Source of the DNA: Streptomyces sp. NBC_00259 | GTDB taxonomy: Bacteria; Actinomycetota; Actinomycetes; Streptomycetales; Streptomycetaceae | Direction of reading: 5' to 3' | Length of the DNA stretch: 64,000 nucleotides | Assembly (NCBI RefSeq): GCF_036181745.1 | Contig: NZ_CP108080.1 | Coordinates: 62,001 to 126,000, forward strand | Shown here: piece after piece, positions 1 through 8,775 of the stretch | Layout of the letters: each line of letters begins with the position of its first letter | How positions within the stretch are numbered: the stretch's first letter is position 1 | The notes under the pieces: generated by a model | The model's input: only the letters and a program-made list of their open reading frames with translations | Told to the model about the DNA's origin: nothing | Databases searched by the model: none | Made by a program: the position numbers and the translations under genes

Positions 1-2
1 GG

Positions 3-809
3 CTGCTGGGCTCGCCCAGCTTCGAGATCCCGCGCACGGTCGATCGTGACAACAGGTTCAACGACCTGACGAGCGGGGACGAGCTGCGCCGCCGCCTCGC
101 CGCCAAGAACAGGCACAATGCCCTGACCATAGGGTTCTTCCTGCTGGCGCGGTGGTTCTACACCTTCGTGGCCGTCGTGACCGGTCTGTGCGCTGCGAGT
201 CTGTACCCCTCCCTGGGTGTGTCGGCGCTCGCGCTGGCCATGGTCCTCCTCCTTCTGTTCAGCGTCGTCTACGGCGTGCTCGTCGAACGTGCCTCCACGG
301 GATTCCGTCCTTTGCCGCCGAAGTACTGCTCGATCTACGACATCGACTTCTGGCGGACGGAACGCTTCTTCAAGCTGGAGTCCGGGGTGGGCGCGGTGTT
401 CAACGGCACCCCGTTCAAGAGCGCGATCTGGCGGCTGCAGGGCGTCCGGCTCGGCAAGAGGCTCTTCGACGACGGTTGCCAGATGGCCGAGAAGAACCTG
501 GTGACGATCGGGGACGACGTCACCCTCAACGCCGGCGGGTGGATTCAGTGCCACTCGCAGGAGGACTACGTCTTCAAGTGCGACCGGATCACGATCGGTG
601 CCGGCTGCACCCTCGGAGTCGGTTCGTTCGTCCTGTACGGCACGACGATGGGCGACGGCGCAGTACTCGCCCCCGACTCCTTCCTCATGAAGGGCGAGGA
701 AATCCCGCCGCACGCCCGATGGGGCGGAAACCCGGCCAGGGAGCTGCGGACCGGCCACGGAATCCACAACCGCGACGTCGCCCACTTCGGCGCCAAGTGG
801 CATCAGTGA
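3..809 (+). CDS. C-terminal part of a Pls/PosA-family nonribosomal peptide synthetase (5' end outside window)
   Basis: The frame is open from the window edge and stops at 809, so about 268 C-terminal residues are present. The segment reads GSPSFEIPRTVDRD, then KNRHN, two to three hydrophobic stretches, CSIYDIDFW, FNGTPFKSAIWRL and a left-handed beta-helix (hexapeptide acyltransferase-like) block with IGDDVTLN, CHSQED, GVGSF and DSFLMKGEE, ending WGGNPARE. This series is characteristic of the C-terminal half of Pls, the membrane-bound synthetase that joins free amino acids into a homopolymer such as epsilon-polylysine. The adenylation and carrier domains would lie upstream. The next gene starts 23 bp after the stop, suggesting an operon. 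Family call is firm; substrate is unknown. Confidence 0.85.
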   Translation: MLGSPSFEIPRTVDRDNRFNDLTSGDELRRRLAAKNRHNALTIGFFLLARWFYTFVAVVTGLCAASLYPSLGVSALALAMVLLLLFSVVYGVLVERASTGFRPLPPKYCSIYDIDFWRTERFFKLESGVGAVFNGTPFKSAIWRLQGVRLGKRLFDDGCQMAEKNLVTIGDDVTLNAGGWIQCHSQEDYVFKCDRITIGAGCTLGVGSFVLYGTTMGDGAVLAPDSFLMKGEEIPPHARWGGNPARELRTGHGIHNRDVAHFGAKWHQ

Positions 810-832
810 TCAGGAAAAGGGATGTGACGACC

Positions 833-3382
833 ATGGAACAGACCAAGACCGGGCACGAGTTCTGGCGCGGTGTGCTCACCGCCGGCGGGCTCACGCCGAT
901 CCCGCGGTGGACCCTTGATCCGGTGCCGGGCATCGCCGAGCACGACGCGACGATCTCCGACGGCGACGTGGCGGCGCTGCGGCGACTGGCCGGCGAGCTG
1001 ACGGTGCCGCTCTCTTCGGTGCTCCTCGCCGCGCACGCCAAGGTTCTCGCCGCGCTGTCCGGCGAGCGCGACGTCGTGACCGGTTACGTCGCCGAGAGCG
1101 GCTCGCCGCTGCCCTGCCGGCTGACGACCGCGGCCGACTCCTGGCGGGCCCTGCTGCTGGACACACGTCGCTCCGAGGCGGAAATGCTGTCGCACCGGGA
1201 CTTCCCCCTCGACGGCCTCAGGCGCGAACTGGGCCTGACCGAGCCGTCCTTCGAGACCGTCTTCGACCCCACGGGCGGCGACGGTGAGCTCGCCGAGGAC
1301 ACCGTGCTGCGGGTGGGGATCTTCCAGCACGGCGGCCGGCTCGGCCTGCGGCTGCGGTACCGGACCGATGTGATCGACTCGGCCTGCGCCGCACGGATCG
1401 CGGGCTACCACCTCACCGCGCTCGCGCTGATCACCGCCGATCCGGACGCCGGGCACGGGCGGTGCAGCCTGCTCTCGGCCGAGGAGTTCCGGTTCCAGCT
1501 CGAAGGGCTGTCCGGGCCACGCCGACAGCTGCCGGACCGCCGGGTCCACGAGCTGTTCGAACAGCGGGTGCGCGAGCACCCGGACGCCGTCGCTGCCGTG
1601 TTCGGCGACCGGCAGTGGACCTACCGGGAGCTCAACTCCCGCGCCAACCGGCTGGGCCGGGCCCTGCTGGCGCGAGGGCTGCGTCGCGAAGACGTCGTCG
1701 CGGTGGTGACGGAGCGGAACCTGGACTGGATGGCCGCCGTCCTCGCGATCTTCAAGGCCGGTGGCGTGTATCTGCCCATCGAGCCGCATTTCCCCACCGA
1801 CCGCATCGCGGCCGCACTCTCCCGGGCCGAGTGCGGGTTCGTCCTCACCGAGCGTGGCAGCACCGCCACGCTCGACCAGGCCCTGGGCGCGCTGCCCGGA
1901 GTCCGGACGCTCTTCGTCGACACGGCCTGGGAGGAGAACCACGCCGACGGTGATCTCGGCATCCAGGTCGCGCCGGACCAGCTCGCCTACATCCTGTTCA
2001 CCTCCGGCTCCACCGGGGAACCCAAGGGGGCGATGTGCGAGCACGCGGGCATGCTCAACCACATCTACGCCAAGCTCGACGACCTCGAGGTCGCCGAGGG
2101 CGAGGTGATCCCCCAGACCGGACCCCAGTGCTTCGACATCTCGGTGTGGCAACTGCTCGCCGCGCTCCTCGTCGGCGGCCGGACCCTGCTGGTCGACCAG
2201 GAGGTGATCCTGGACGTCGAGCGGTTCGTCGACACGATCGTCGACGGCCGGGCCGCCGTGCTCCAGGTCGTGCCGTCCTACCTCGACGTCTTCCTGTCCT
2301 TCCTGGAGCAGAACCCCCGTGAACTGCCGGACCTGCACACCGTGTCGCCCACCGGCGACTTCCTGAAGAAGGAACTGGTGCAGCGCTGGTTCGCCACCCA
2401 GCCCAAGATCAAGATGGTCAACACCTACGGGCTGACCGAAACCTCGGACGATGCCGTCCACGAGGTCATGGACCGGGTACCGGACCGGGACCGGGTCCCG
2501 CTCGGCCGCCCCATCGGCAATGTGCACATCTACGTCGTCGACGAGCACCTGACACCGGTGCCGCTGGGCGCCCCCGGTGTGATCGTCTTCGCCGGTGTCT
2601 GCGTCGGCCGCGGGTACGTCAACGACCCCGAGCGGACCCGAGGGGTCTTCATGGCCGATCCGCACCGCAAGGGCGAGCCTCTCCCGCCCCGGACATCCCC
2701 CCGGACGGAGCCCGGACAAGGCCGAGAAGAGAGGAAAGCGAGGATCTGCCGCAGCGGCGACTACGGCCGCTGGCAGCCGGAGGGCAAGCTCGAGTTCCTC
2801 GGCCGCCGGGACAACCAGGTCAAGATACGCGGCTTCCGGATCGAGATCGGCGAGATCGAGAACGCGCTCCTGCGCATCGACGGCGTCCGCGACGGCGCCG
2901 CGGTGGTCGCCGAACGGGACGGCGGGAGCAAACACCTGGTGGCCTTCTACTCCGGCCGGCGCCCGCTGCCGGCCACAGTCCTGCGGGACAAGCTGGGCGA
3001 GTCGCTGCCCCAGTACATGGTCCCCTCGGCCTTCCACTGGGACAAGAACCTGCCCCTGACCCCCAACGGAAAGATCGACCGGCGGACGCTCACGGCACTC
3101 GCCGGCGAACTCGACACCGAGAAGGACGACCACCACGTGCCCAGCACGCCGACCGAACAGCGCCTGGCGGCCGCCTGGGCGAAGGTGCTCGGCGTCCCGC
3201 CGGACCGCATCGGCCCGCGCGACCACTTCTTCGACAGGGGCGGCACGTCACTGTCGGCGGTGAAACTGGCGGTCGCCCTTAACCGCGCGGTGTCCCTCAA
3301 GGACGTCACCCACCACCCCGTCCTCGCCGATCTGGCCGCCCTGGTAGACGGCAGGCACACCAGCGAGGTACGCCATGGGTAA
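833..3382 (+). CDS. Small NRPS: partial condensation-like, adenylation and carrier domains
   Basis: 849 residues. Residues 1-235 look like the C-terminal half of a condensation domain without the HHxxxDG motif. An adenylation domain follows at about 237-735, with core motifs LFTSGSTGEPKG (about 387), NTYGLTETS (about 529), SGDYGRW, GRRDNQVKIRGFRIEIGEIE and NGKIDR. A carrier domain ends the protein with GGTSLS, Ser806 being the phosphopantetheine site. No thioesterase is visible. A hand-made specificity code reads D-I-W-Q-S-T-T-D-D-K; the two Asp at positions 330/331 would suit a basic side chain, but this is inference. About 25 polar, Pro/Arg-rich residues (608-636) are inserted just before the SGD motif. 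ATG 833 is taken as start because it begins the C-like domain. The stop overlaps the next gene by 8 bp. Confidence 0.85.
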   Translation: MEQTKTGHEFWRGVLTAGGLTPIPRWTLDPVPGIAEHDATISDGDVAALRRLAGELTVPLSSVLLAAHAKVLAALSGERDVVTGYVAESGSPLPCRLTTAADSWRALLLDTRRSEAEMLSHRDFPLDGLRRELGLTEPSFETVFDPTGGDGELAEDTVLRVGIFQHGGRLGLRLRYRTDVIDSACAARIAGYHLTALALITADPDAGHGRCSLLSAEEFRFQLEGLSGPRRQLPDRRVHELFEQRVREHPDAVAAVFGDRQWTYRELNSRANRLGRALLARGLRREDVVAVVTERNLDWMAAVLAIFKAGGVYLPIEPHFPTDRIAAALSRAECGFVLTERGSTATLDQALGALPGVRTLFVDTAWEENHADGDLGIQVAPDQLAYILFTSGSTGEPKGAMCEHAGMLNHIYAKLDDLEVAEGEVIPQTGPQCFDISVWQLLAALLVGGRTLLVDQEVILDVERFVDTIVDGRAAVLQVVPSYLDVFLSFLEQNPRELPDLHTVSPTGDFLKKELVQRWFATQPKIKMVNTYGLTETSDDAVHEVMDRVPDRDRVPLGRPIGNVHIYVVDEHLTPVPLGAPGVIVFAGVCVGRGYVNDPERTRGVFMADPHRKGEPLPPRTSPRTEPGQGREERKARICRSGDYGRWQPEGKLEFLGRRDNQVKIRGFRIEIGEIENALLRIDGVRDGAAVVAERDGGSKHLVAFYSGRRPLPATVLRDKLGESLPQYMVPSAFHWDKNLPLTPNGKIDRRTLTALAGELDTEKDDHHVPSTPTEQRLAAAWAKVLGVPPDRIGPRDHFFDRGGTSLSAVKLAVALNRAVSLKDVTHHPVLADLAALVDGRHTSEVRHG

Positions 3383-4538
3383 CGTGACCAGATCGCTCGA
3401 CCGCTCGGGCTGTGAATGGCTGCAGTACGACTACCGATCCGCGCTGATGACACCGGACCGGCCGGGATCGTTCAGCATGTGGCGATACCGCAAACTCCTG
3501 CCGGTCGCCGGTGGCCCGGTGCGGTATCCGCTGCCGATCGGCGGCACGCCGCTGCTGCCGGCCCCGGCACTCAGAAAGACACTGGGAACACCGCGCCTGT
3601 GGATCAAAGACGAGACACGCAACCCCACCGCGTCCAACAAGGACCGCGCCACCGCACTCGTGATCGAAGACGGACTGCGACGCGGAATGGACACCATCAC
3701 GACCGCCTCCACCGGAAACGCCGCCGTGGCCACGGCCTTCGGCGCCGCGGCAGCGGGAATGCGGGCCGTCATCTTCGTGTCCGCCGACTGCCGGCCCGAA
3801 AAGCTCGCGCTCATGGCACAGGCCGGCGCAGGGGTCTTCCAGGTACGCGACGGCTACGCGGCCGCAGTCGACCTCTCCCGCGCAGCAGCCCGCTCCTTCG
3901 GATGGCTCGACCGCAACACAGGCGCCAACCCCCTCACCATCGAAGCGAAGAAAACCGTCGCGTTCGAGGTATGGGAACAACTCGGCCGCCGCCTCCCCGA
4001 CCTCATGATCCTGCCCGTCGGCGACGGCCCCACACTCGTGGCACTCGACAAAGGCTTCACCGAACTCGTCAACTGCGGCCTCACCACCCGCAAACCACGC
4101 CTCATCGGCATACAGGCCGAGCACTGCCAGCCACTGGTACGGGCCTGGCAGGACACACCCGCCAAACCGGCGGACCTGGACCCCACCGCCACCGTCGCCG
4201 ACGGCATCGCAGTACTGCGCCCCGCCATCGGCGAAGCCGCACTCACCGTCACGCGCCAAAGCGGCGGAGCAATGATGGCCGTCACCGACACCGCCCTGCT
4301 CAGCGCAGTATCCACACTCGCCGACACAGCAGGCGTGAACGCCGAACCCGCCGGAGCAGCAGCCCTGGCAGGACTGAACAGCGCCATCGCACACGGCCTG
4401 GCAGACCCATCGGAAAGCGTGGTCCTCCTGGTCACCGGCCGGGAAACCAAAGCGAGCGGAGAACCGGCCGAACAAGGCCGAATCACACTCATCGACACAC
4501 TCGACCAAGTCGAACACGCCCTGACAGAAAGCCACTGA
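3375..4538 (+). CDS. Fold-type-II PLP-dependent enzyme, threonine-synthase/diaminopropionate-type
   Basis: 387 residues. The motif NPTASNKDRAT places the probable PLP lysine at Lys89, and TASTGNAAVATA and VGDGPTL match the phosphate-binding loops of threonine synthase-like beta-family enzymes. Such enzymes catalyse beta-replacement or elimination on amino acids. The start ATGGGTAA overlaps the stop of the upstream NRPS, so translation is probably coupled. With the Pls-type synthetase and the NRPS, it may make the unusual amino acid that is polymerised (for example a diamino acid); this role is inferred from context. It lacks the FKDRG form of housekeeping threonine synthase. The 3' end carries an acidic, probably non-catalytic tail. 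Confidence 0.75.
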   Translation: MGNVTRSLDRSGCEWLQYDYRSALMTPDRPGSFSMWRYRKLLPVAGGPVRYPLPIGGTPLLPAPALRKTLGTPRLWIKDETRNPTASNKDRATALVIEDGLRRGMDTITTASTGNAAVATAFGAAAAGMRAVIFVSADCRPEKLALMAQAGAGVFQVRDGYAAAVDLSRAAARSFGWLDRNTGANPLTIEAKKTVAFEVWEQLGRRLPDLMILPVGDGPTLVALDKGFTELVNCGLTTRKPRLIGIQAEHCQPLVRAWQDTPAKPADLDPTATVADGIAVLRPAIGEAALTVTRQSGGAMMAVTDTALLSAVSTLADTAGVNAEPAGAAALAGLNSAIAHGLADPSESVVLLVTGRETKASGEPAEQGRITLIDTLDQVEHALTESH

Positions 4539-4812
4539 CAAGACCCGCGACCCACACGGCCCACACGGCCCCCATGGCCCCCAAACACCAACAGCCCCAC
4601 CACACCCCTACCACCCCGCCACGCTACCCGACCACCAGTTCACCCCCGACGCGCACACAGAGGCCCAGGGCCCACTCCCATACCCGTACGCGCTGGACGG
4701 TCAGCCAGGCTGCGGCGAGGTCCTCCAAGGGCGCTCTGCCGATCAGGCCGCGCAGGAAGTCACGGGCATCGCCCACAGGACCGAGAGCCAGAGCCGCGAG
4801 GCGGAGCCGACA

Positions 4813-5307
4813 GCAGGGGGTCATCCACGCCCAGTCGGTGAAGGCCACCGCGTCAATGCCCTCCGCCTCACGCGACCACGACGGCGGCAAGTCGATCATC
4901 AGCAGGAACCGGCACGTCGTGACCGACTCCTGGGGCTGCTGCCGGTCGTGGCCGTGACCACCGCGAACATGGGCCACCACGAAACGGCCACCAGCCTGCG
5001 GACCCGGCTCCGCGAACTGCACCAGGACATCTACCTGGCCCGGACAGACGGCCGCCACACCGGACCCCTCATCAACCAGGCCCGCGAGAAACTCGCCCTG
5101 ACCGCGGAAGTCGTCAAACGCACCGACGACACCAAGGGGTTCGTGGTGCCGCCGAGACCGGAGGTGGCCGAGCGCACCCTGAGCCGGCTGACGCACCCGA
5201 GGCATGTGCGCCGGTACTACGAGACACCGCCCACGACCCGCCAGGCGATGATCCCGTCCTCGATGATCACGCGAACAGGCCACCCCCTCACCACCTGGTG
5301 TGACTGA
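4813..5307 (+). pseudogene. Decayed IS5-family transposase remnant
   Basis: Two frames are needed. The first gives QGVIHAQSVKATASMPSA and DGGKSIISRNRHVVTDSWG, matching the IDSQSVKT...GGKxxxGRKRHxxVDTxG core of IS5-type transposases. The second (from about 4948) gives VVKRTDDTKGFVVPPRPEV and a diverged ERTLSWLxxxRR block. The catalytic region is scattered by frameshifts and many substitutions, so it is dead. No terminal repeats are evident. The 270 bp between the PLP gene and this remnant hold no intact gene; a minus-strand stretch at 4624-4811 reads protein-like but is unrecognised. Confidence 0.7.
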
Positions 5308-5489
5308 GCGCTGTAATTTGCCCTACCAGCCAAGTACGCGCTCATCGGCTGCCCGAGGCGCACACTCTCGGCGTCCGAAGCTCTTCACGCCGGCGAGCCG
5401 GCACCTGGGGCCGGAGCCGATGCGGATCTTCGCCTGCCCTGCCGACCCCGCCCACGGGCACCGGCCGAGGCTTCCGTAGCGTCTGTTCC

Positions 5490-6053
5490 GTGACCGCCCT
5501 CGACGCTCTCGTCCACCTCTGCCCGCCGCCCGTCGATCCGCCGCCCGCGGTGGACTGGGCGCAGGCCGAGCGCGTCCTCGGTACGGCTCTGCCCGCCGAC
5601 TACAAGCAACTCGTCGAGACATACGGCGACGGCATCTTCGACGAGACGATCTGGCTGCTCGTCCCCGACTCCGCCCACGACGACTGCGACCTGCACGCGC
5701 AGACGACGGAACGGGACGAGGTCCTGGCCGACCTGTGGGAGTTCGAGGCGAAGCCCACCGGCCTGCTGGAGGCGGGAGCGCGGGTCCTGCCGTGGGCATT
5801 CGAGGAAGGCACGGGAGCATTCCTGTACTGGCTGGCGCGGCCCGGTCAGCACCCCGACGAATGGACCGTCCTCTACAACGAGGGCCGCGGCCCCCTGTGG
5901 GAGCACCACGACATGGGGTGCCTCGCCTTCCTGCTGACGGTGCTCGAAGGAACGGCGGAAACAGAGCACTTCGGCCATCTCTACCAAGTGCTGAAGCCAA
6001 CGGAGCACCACTTCGAGACGGCCGACCAGACCCTCGGAACGTCCCGACGGTGA
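5490..6053 (+). CDS. SMI1/KNR4 (SUKH) family protein
   Basis: 187 residues. The region WAQAERVLGTALPADYKQLV with YGDGIF at residues 19-50 is the typical opening of SUKH domains, followed by the acidic, tryptophan-containing body. SUKH proteins are often immunity proteins for polymorphic toxins or general binding scaffolds; no toxin gene is adjacent here. GTG at 5490 is the first in-frame start and begins just before the domain. The same frame continues directly after the stop with another protein-like stretch (see next entry), which suggests that the C-terminus may once have been longer or that a second gene was fused and lost. Confidence 0.75.
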   Translation: MTALDALVHLCPPPVDPPPAVDWAQAERVLGTALPADYKQLVETYGDGIFDETIWLLVPDSAHDDCDLHAQTTERDEVLADLWEFEAKPTGLLEAGARVLPWAFEEGTGAFLYWLARPGQHPDEWTVLYNEGRGPLWEHHDMGCLAFLLTVLEGTAETEHFGHLYQVLKPTEHHFETADQTLGTSRR

Positions 6054-6272
6054 CGCCGTCAACAGCCTGTCCTTGTTGACGCGGACTTCGCGGGGTACGC
6101 AGGCAATGAGCTGAAGGTGGTGCTGCGGGAGTTCGACAGCACAAGTTGGGACCTCTGCACCGCGGATGCCTCGGTAGTCCGGGAGATCCGCCAGCACTTC
6201 CCGGACGCGGTACCGACTCCTGAGGACGTTCTCCAGGAGATCCCCTGGCCGACCAACCGGCGAGAGATCTGA
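6054..6272 (+). pseudogene. In-frame coding-like remnant directly after the SUKH stop
   Basis: After the TGA at 6051-6053 the same frame reads on for 72 residues, including VLVDADFAGYAGNELKVVLR, REFDSTSWDLC and PDAVPTPEDVL, to a TGA at 6270-6272. It has amino-acid composition and G/C codon use like a real gene but no start codon inside. It may be the tail of a second immunity-type gene joined by deletion, or the former C-terminus of the SUKH protein cut off by a stop mutation. I do not recognise the family. Confidence 0.35.
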
Positions 6273-6416
6273 TCCAACGCTCTCACTGATCGTTTCTGGG
6301 CGTTGAACTGTGGGTCTTGCGCTCGGCGATCTTGGTTTGCAGGGTGTCCGGGTGCGCACTGATCTTGTTCCGGACCTCGTACTCAACCAGCGACATGGTC
6401 TCGTCGGGCAGGGCTT

Positions 6417-7148
6417 TCACGGGCGACCAGCGTCTGGGGCAATCCAGCCCGCCACGCCGACACACGCCTCGTTCCCCTCGAGGTCGGCCAGCACCCAGTT
6501 CGACGGCGCGTCGGCGCCGTTCACCAAGCGGCCCCCAGCAGCGAGTGCCGCAGCTATCCGCGCCTCGGCCTGGTCGTATGGCACCCAGACGTCAACGTGG
6601 ACCCGGTTGCGCTGCGGGCGCGGTGCGTCCATCTGCTGGAAGTAGAACGGTGCCCCGCGGCGGTGCGGGTCGATCAGGTCCTCGCCGCTGTTCGCACGGT
6701 CCTGGTAGCCGAGCAGGGCACGCCAGAAGGGCACCACCCCGGAACCGGCGAGGGCGTCGACAGTGACCTGGACGGTCTGCACGGCGGACGGGTCGGCTGG
6801 AATGTCCAGCCTGCGCGCCACTGCCGAGATCTGCCGGGCCAGCTCGATGTGCCGCTCGGTCAACCCGTAGTAGTCGTCCGTGACCGTGATCAGCCGTACG
6901 GTCACAGCCTCGTGCCGCAGGTCGACGTCCGGGTGCCCGTCGTCCCCCGCGCCCGGCAACTCGCTGATCGCCTGCACGAGGCGGGCGCCGGCCGTGAACG
7001 ACTCGGTGCGGAAGTACGCGCACGCCCCTTCGCCCAGGACACGCCAGTCCTCCAGCCCGACGGTCTCGTGGAACTGATGCGGCCTGATGCGCTCGATCTT
7101 GCCCTCTACGAAGGTCATGCGGCTCAACGTAGCGTGCAGGTCTGACAA
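6417..7148 (-). CDS. Pterin-4a-carbinolamine dehydratase domain fused to a VOC/glyoxalase-like domain
   Basis: 243 residues. Residues 30-115 contain GLEDWRVLGEGACAYFRT, GHPDVDLRHEAVTVRL and YYGLTERHIELARQIS, the pattern of the PCD/DCoH fold that dehydrates 4a-hydroxy-tetrahydrobiopterin. Residues 120-240 read as a VOC domain (VDALAGSGVVPFWRALLGY, then NRVHVDVWVP and VLADLEGNEACV). The Met at codon 11 (7118) is an equally good start; neither has a clear ribosome site. The two-domain form occurs in actinobacteria, and its substrate is not known. A 60-residue minus-strand ORF downstream (6283-6465) shows no support. Confidence 0.75.
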   Translation of the reverse strand: MSDLHATLSRMTFVEGKIERIRPHQFHETVGLEDWRVLGEGACAYFRTESFTAGARLVQAISELPGAGDDGHPDVDLRHEAVTVRLITVTDDYYGLTERHIELARQISAVARRLDIPADPSAVQTVQVTVDALAGSGVVPFWRALLGYQDRANSGEDLIDPHRRGAPFYFQQMDAPRPQRNRVHVDVWVPYDQAEARIAAALAAGGRLVNGADAPSNWVLADLEGNEACVGVAGWIAPDAGRP

Positions 7149-7337
7149 CTTCCTTCGACCAATCGGTACTTCGGAACTACTCGTGCTCTCCGGATCGCCT
7201 GATCCTGTGCCTCAACTGGCATCCTCGGAGCATGACCGAAGAACCCAAGCGCATCGCCATGCTGCGAGAGAAGCCCCAGGCGTCCCAGGCTCAGGCGAGG
7301 GGCGGGGCCGCGCGACGCACGAGCGGTCCGGCGCCTG

Positions 7338-8162
7338 ATGGACGGACTCGCCTCGACGGTCATCCTCCTTGCAACCATGGCCTGGGTCCTGGGCTCCGTG
7401 GTGCGCAGGGAGTGGGGCCCCGCTATCGCCAGGTTCTCCGCCGGCATGCTGGCGTCCTTCGTCGTCTCGAACCTTGACGAGCTGAGAGGCTGGCTCGGCG
7501 ACACGGGCCGCCACTCCTCGGAACCGGCCGACGCCCAGCATCAGGCCAGTAACGAGCCGACCCTCTGGCTTCCCCTCGCCCTGGGGGCCGGCGGGCTCGC
7601 CGTGTGCTTCGGGCTCTACCGCCTGCGGAACCTCCTCCAGCGGCGACATGGCCGAACATCCGCCCAGCGCGCGGCCGACGCCGCCTTGCAGACACGCCGA
7701 CACGCCATCGAAGCCGAACACGACGATGTGCGCGACGCGTACGCCGCCTACCTCTGCGACGTCCTTGCCATCCTCGACCGCCCGGCCCTCGACGACGTCA
7801 CCGTCCCCCAGACCGCGGCCCTCCTGCACGCCATGGACACCGCCGCTGACGCCCACCGGGGCAGTGACCTCGACGCCTACCGGCAGACCATCACCGCACT
7901 GAAGACCGCATGGCGAGCCGCCGACGACCACGCTCGCAGAACCAGCGCCCGGTACCTGCCCGCCCAGGATCGGGGCGCGATCGCCAACGCCCGCAGACTG
8001 TTCGCGAAGGCCCTCGACGAACGCGGCAGCCAGCACAAACGGATGGCCGCCGGTGGCACCGCGATCTTCGATTTCATCGAGGGCTGGTACAACTTGCACC
8101 GACTGCACAGCAGCCTCGGCTACCTCAGCCCCGCCGAGTACGAGACCGCACTCGCAGCCTGA
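7338..8162 (+). pseudogene. Membrane-anchored hypothetical protein whose 3' end is replaced by IS3 sequence
   Basis: Up to about 8055 the frame encodes an N-terminal membrane segment (STVILLATMAWVLGSV), a second hydrophobic stretch near residue 78 (LWLPLALGAGGLAVCFGLY) and a charged helical domain rich in Ala, Arg and Asp. From 8056 the frame runs into an IS3-family transposase tail (AIFDFIEGWYNLHRLHSS to the stop). The last codons of the host gene are therefore missing and 35 foreign residues are appended. Whether the chimera is still made or functional is unknown. I do not recognise the N-terminal family. Confidence 0.6.
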
Positions 8163-8204
8163 CCACCACACCAATGGTGTCCGTCAAAACGGAACAAGCT
8201 CACT
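8056..8204 (+). mobile_element. IS3-family remnant, 149-bp transposase 3' end plus terminal repeat
   Basis: This piece encodes the final 35 residues of an IS3 orfB integrase (FIEGWYNLHRLHSSLGYLSP) and ends with the outward terminal-repeat-like sequence TGTCCGTCAAAACGG followed by AACAAGCTCACT. The same 149 bp occur at 38224-38372 in the opposite orientation with about one mismatch visible. The rest of the element is gone, along with the 3' end of the upstream gene and the 5' end of the downstream gene, so an IS-adjacent deletion is the simplest explanation. Confidence 0.8.
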
Positions 8205-8730
8205 GGACGGCTACATCGCCGACGCGGACGGCAATTTCGACTGGGCGGTACCGGACGAGGAGTACTACTCCTTCATCAACGACGTGCTGCGGCCGGTCGG
8301 GACCTACCTGTACGGGCGCCAGCTGTACGACATGATGGCTGTCTGGGAGACCGACCCGTCCATCGCGGGCCAGTCGCCCGGGGCGCGGGAGTTCGCGGAG
8401 ATCTGGCAGGCGGCCGACAAGGTCGTGTACTCCAGGACGCTGGAGTCGGCCTGCACCACCCGGACCCGGATCGAACGGGACTTCGACCTCGAGGCGGTTC
8501 GGCGGCTGAAGGCATCTTCCGAACGTGACCTCACCGTCGGCGGGGCCGCCCTCGCCGCCCACGCGATCGCCGCAGGGCTGGTGGACGAGTACCACCTGTT
8601 CGTCGGCCCCGCCGTGCTGGGCGGCGGCAAGCCCTTCCTCCCCGACGGGGCCCGGCTCCGCTTCGAGCTCCTGGACGAACGCCGGCTCACCAGCGGCGTG
8701 GTCTACCTCCGCTACCACACCCAGCCGTGA
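8203..8730 (+). pseudogene. RibD C-terminal/dihydrofolate-reductase-like protein lacking its N-terminus
   Basis: The frame reads SSLDGYIADADGNFDW right at the IS3 junction. Normal members begin with about ten residues (an M-x-beta-strand) before SLDG. The body is otherwise complete: YLYGRQLYDMMAVWE, the LTVGGAALAAHAIAAGLVDEY block and PVLGGGKPF-like VLGGGKPFLPDG. These proteins are NADPH-dependent reductases of the RibD C-terminal family with varied substrates. The native start codon and ribosome site have been lost to the IS3 scar, although an upstream start inside the IS (8053) is in frame. Confidence 0.75.
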
Positions 8731-8775
8731 GACCCGGTGCCGCCGGGCCGGGGCAGATCGGGTGCGCCGGGGTGC

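Noticed and set aside
803..3226. 807-residue minus-strand open frame opposite the NRPS
   Set aside because: Mirror frame of a high-GC gene; no domains, and the plus strand has all NRPS motifs.
6283..6465. 60-residue minus-strand ORF after the pterin dehydratase fusion
   Set aside because: No ribosome site, overlaps the end of the real gene, no family; left out.
8053..8730. 225-residue frame starting inside the IS3 remnant
   Set aside because: The first 50 residues are out-of-frame IS DNA; only the part from 8203 is real, so it is listed as a truncated gene.
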